From an uncultured Eubacteriales bacterium (GTDB lineage: Bacteria; Bacillota; Clostridia; Oscillospirales; Acutalibacteraceae), in contig CAJTNL010000033.1 in NCBI GenBank assembly GCA_910577755.1, positions 1-6,815 of the forward strand: 6,815 nt of DNA, given 5' to 3'. Position numbers and translations under genes: made by a program. Within the stretch, counting starts at the first letter, position 1; each line of letters begins with the position of its first letter. Positions 6,274-6,815 of this stretch are shown here, piece after piece. The notes under the pieces are model-generated. The model was not told the DNA's origin, made no database searches, and worked only from the letters and a program-made list of their open reading frames with translations.

Positions 6274-6620
6274 ATGTCTGTTATGGATGAGGTAACTATT
6301 GATTTTGTAGGGTTAGAAAAAAAGATAAAAATCTTATTCTTTCTATATTTGATCACTTAAATTGGGGAAAAGAATCAGATGATGTTCATCTACTTATGCT
6401 GCAAAACAAGATAAATGATTATTTGCGATTCATTGAAAGTGGAGAGATCAATGAACACTTTAGCCCGAAAGATTATGACAAAATTATAATTAGGATTATA
6501 GCCAAGTATTCTTTTGGTTTTGATTGTATTGAATTTTTGAATAATGCTAAACAAGTTATTAATGATGCTGGATTTGAACTAGAATGGGAAGTTTCACCGA
6601 TAGAGGATGATAATGATTAG
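6274..6620 (+). CDS. DUF6572-like immunity protein, split by a -1 frame change
   Basis: Starting at ATG 6274 the first frame gives MSVMDEVTIDFVGLEKK and then runs to a stop at 6358–6360 after 28 residues. Moving back one base at 6318–6324 gives DKNLILSIFDHLNWGKESDD, HLLMLQNKINDYLRFIESGEI, then KIIIRIIAKYSFGFDCIEFLNNAK and AGFELEWEVSP, ending at TAG 6618–6620. The joined protein has 115 residues. The pattern (V-D-F-hydrophobic-G near the start, SxxDHLxW, LLxLQxKIxxYLxFIESGE, KYxxxxxxxxFLxxAK, AGFELxxE) is what I recall of DUF6572, a family of small proteins found in toxin–immunity loci. It sits right behind the PD-(D/E)XK toxin remnant and is its likely former immunity partner. ATG 6396 in the second frame has no good ribosome binding site and would lose the front third. 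It may be decayed, mis-sequenced or genuinely frameshifted. Confidence 0.65.
6318..6324 (+). promoter_or_regulatory. A AAA AAG slippery heptamer at the frame change
   Basis: In the initiating frame the codons are GAA AAA AAG, so 6318–6324 reads A AAA AAG, the well-known bacterial -1 slip site (as in dnaX and IS3-type elements). A -1 slip here leads straight into the DUF6572-like reading. A short AGGG lies 5 bases upstream, closer than the usual spacing for stimulation, and I see no strong downstream hairpin. The site is certain; its use is speculative. Confidence 0.4.
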
Positions 6621-6657
6621 AAAATATATGGATATATAGGGATAAAACGAAGTTACC

Positions 6658-6815
6658 GTAGCATGTTTTGTAGCAGGGACAATGATTTTAACTGCAAGCG
6701 GTCTTGTTGCGATAGAAGCTATTAAAGCAGGAGATGAAGTAATTTCGACAAACGCAGATACTTTTGAAGTTGCAGAGAAGACCGTACTTGAAACTTACAT
6801 ACGAGAAACAACAGA
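6658..6815 (+). pseudogene. Second orphan HINT cassette, startless, runs off the right edge
   Basis: The reading TVACFVAGTMILTASGLVAI continues through DEVISTNADTFEVAEKTV to the window end. Only six codons separate it from an in-frame TAA at 6643–6645, with no start codon or ribosome binding site. The similarity to the other HINT copies starts essentially at the catalytic Cys codon (6664), with no pre-HINT segment, unlike the cassette at 5353. It lies 38 bases after the DUF6572-like gene. It is presumably the front of another toxin tip plus immunity cassette beyond the window. It is called a pseudogene because it cannot be initiated as it stands; a silent cassette is the same thing functionally. 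Confidence 0.7.

Overview
The window is a low-GC, A/T-rich stretch with AGGAGG-type ribosome binding sites. It suggests a Gram-positive host, probably a Clostridia-type Firmicute; that is an inference from base composition and gene content. All genes are on the + strand, and essentially the whole window is one polymorphic-toxin locus built of repeated toxin–immunity units.

Layout. Unit 1 (1–1026): the C-terminal end of a toxin running in from the left, followed by its probable immunity gene. Unit 2 (1166–3061): a toxin with a short helical delivery-type N-terminus, a hydrophobic region and an HNH nuclease tip, followed by an immunity gene overlapping its 3' end. The toxin frame is broken by one base near 1513–1519. 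Unit 3 (3099–5295): the only intact full-length toxin. It has the same N-terminus as unit 2, a hydrophobic Gly/Ala-rich middle, a HINT autoprocessing domain and a toxin tip of about 96 residues, followed by an immunity gene. Unit 4 (5353–6620): an orphan, startless cassette with a degraded HINT module, a PD-(D/E)XK nuclease tip carrying a frameshift and two in-frame stops, and a DUF6572-like immunity gene that is itself frameshifted. Unit 5 (from about 6658 to the right edge): another startless HINT module, nearly identical to that of unit 4.

How it works together. The full-length toxins would be exported by a dedicated secretion route. The N-termini resemble LXG/WXG100-type T7SS effectors in size and helical character, but I see no secretion genes here. 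The HINT domain would release the tip, and each downstream gene would protect the producer. Startless cassettes 4 and 5 look like a store of alternative tips that could be swapped onto a full-length gene by recombination through the shared HINT and pre-HINT sequence.

Most notable points: a canonical A AAA AAG slippery heptamer exactly where the DUF6572-like immunity gene changes frame; three one-base losses, all in the same direction, in one window; a toxin–immunity pair decaying together; and HINT copies whose similarity pattern implies a second parent toxin outside the window. No RNA genes, CRISPR arrays, transposases or clear terminators were seen, and there is no gene-free stretch over 300 bases.
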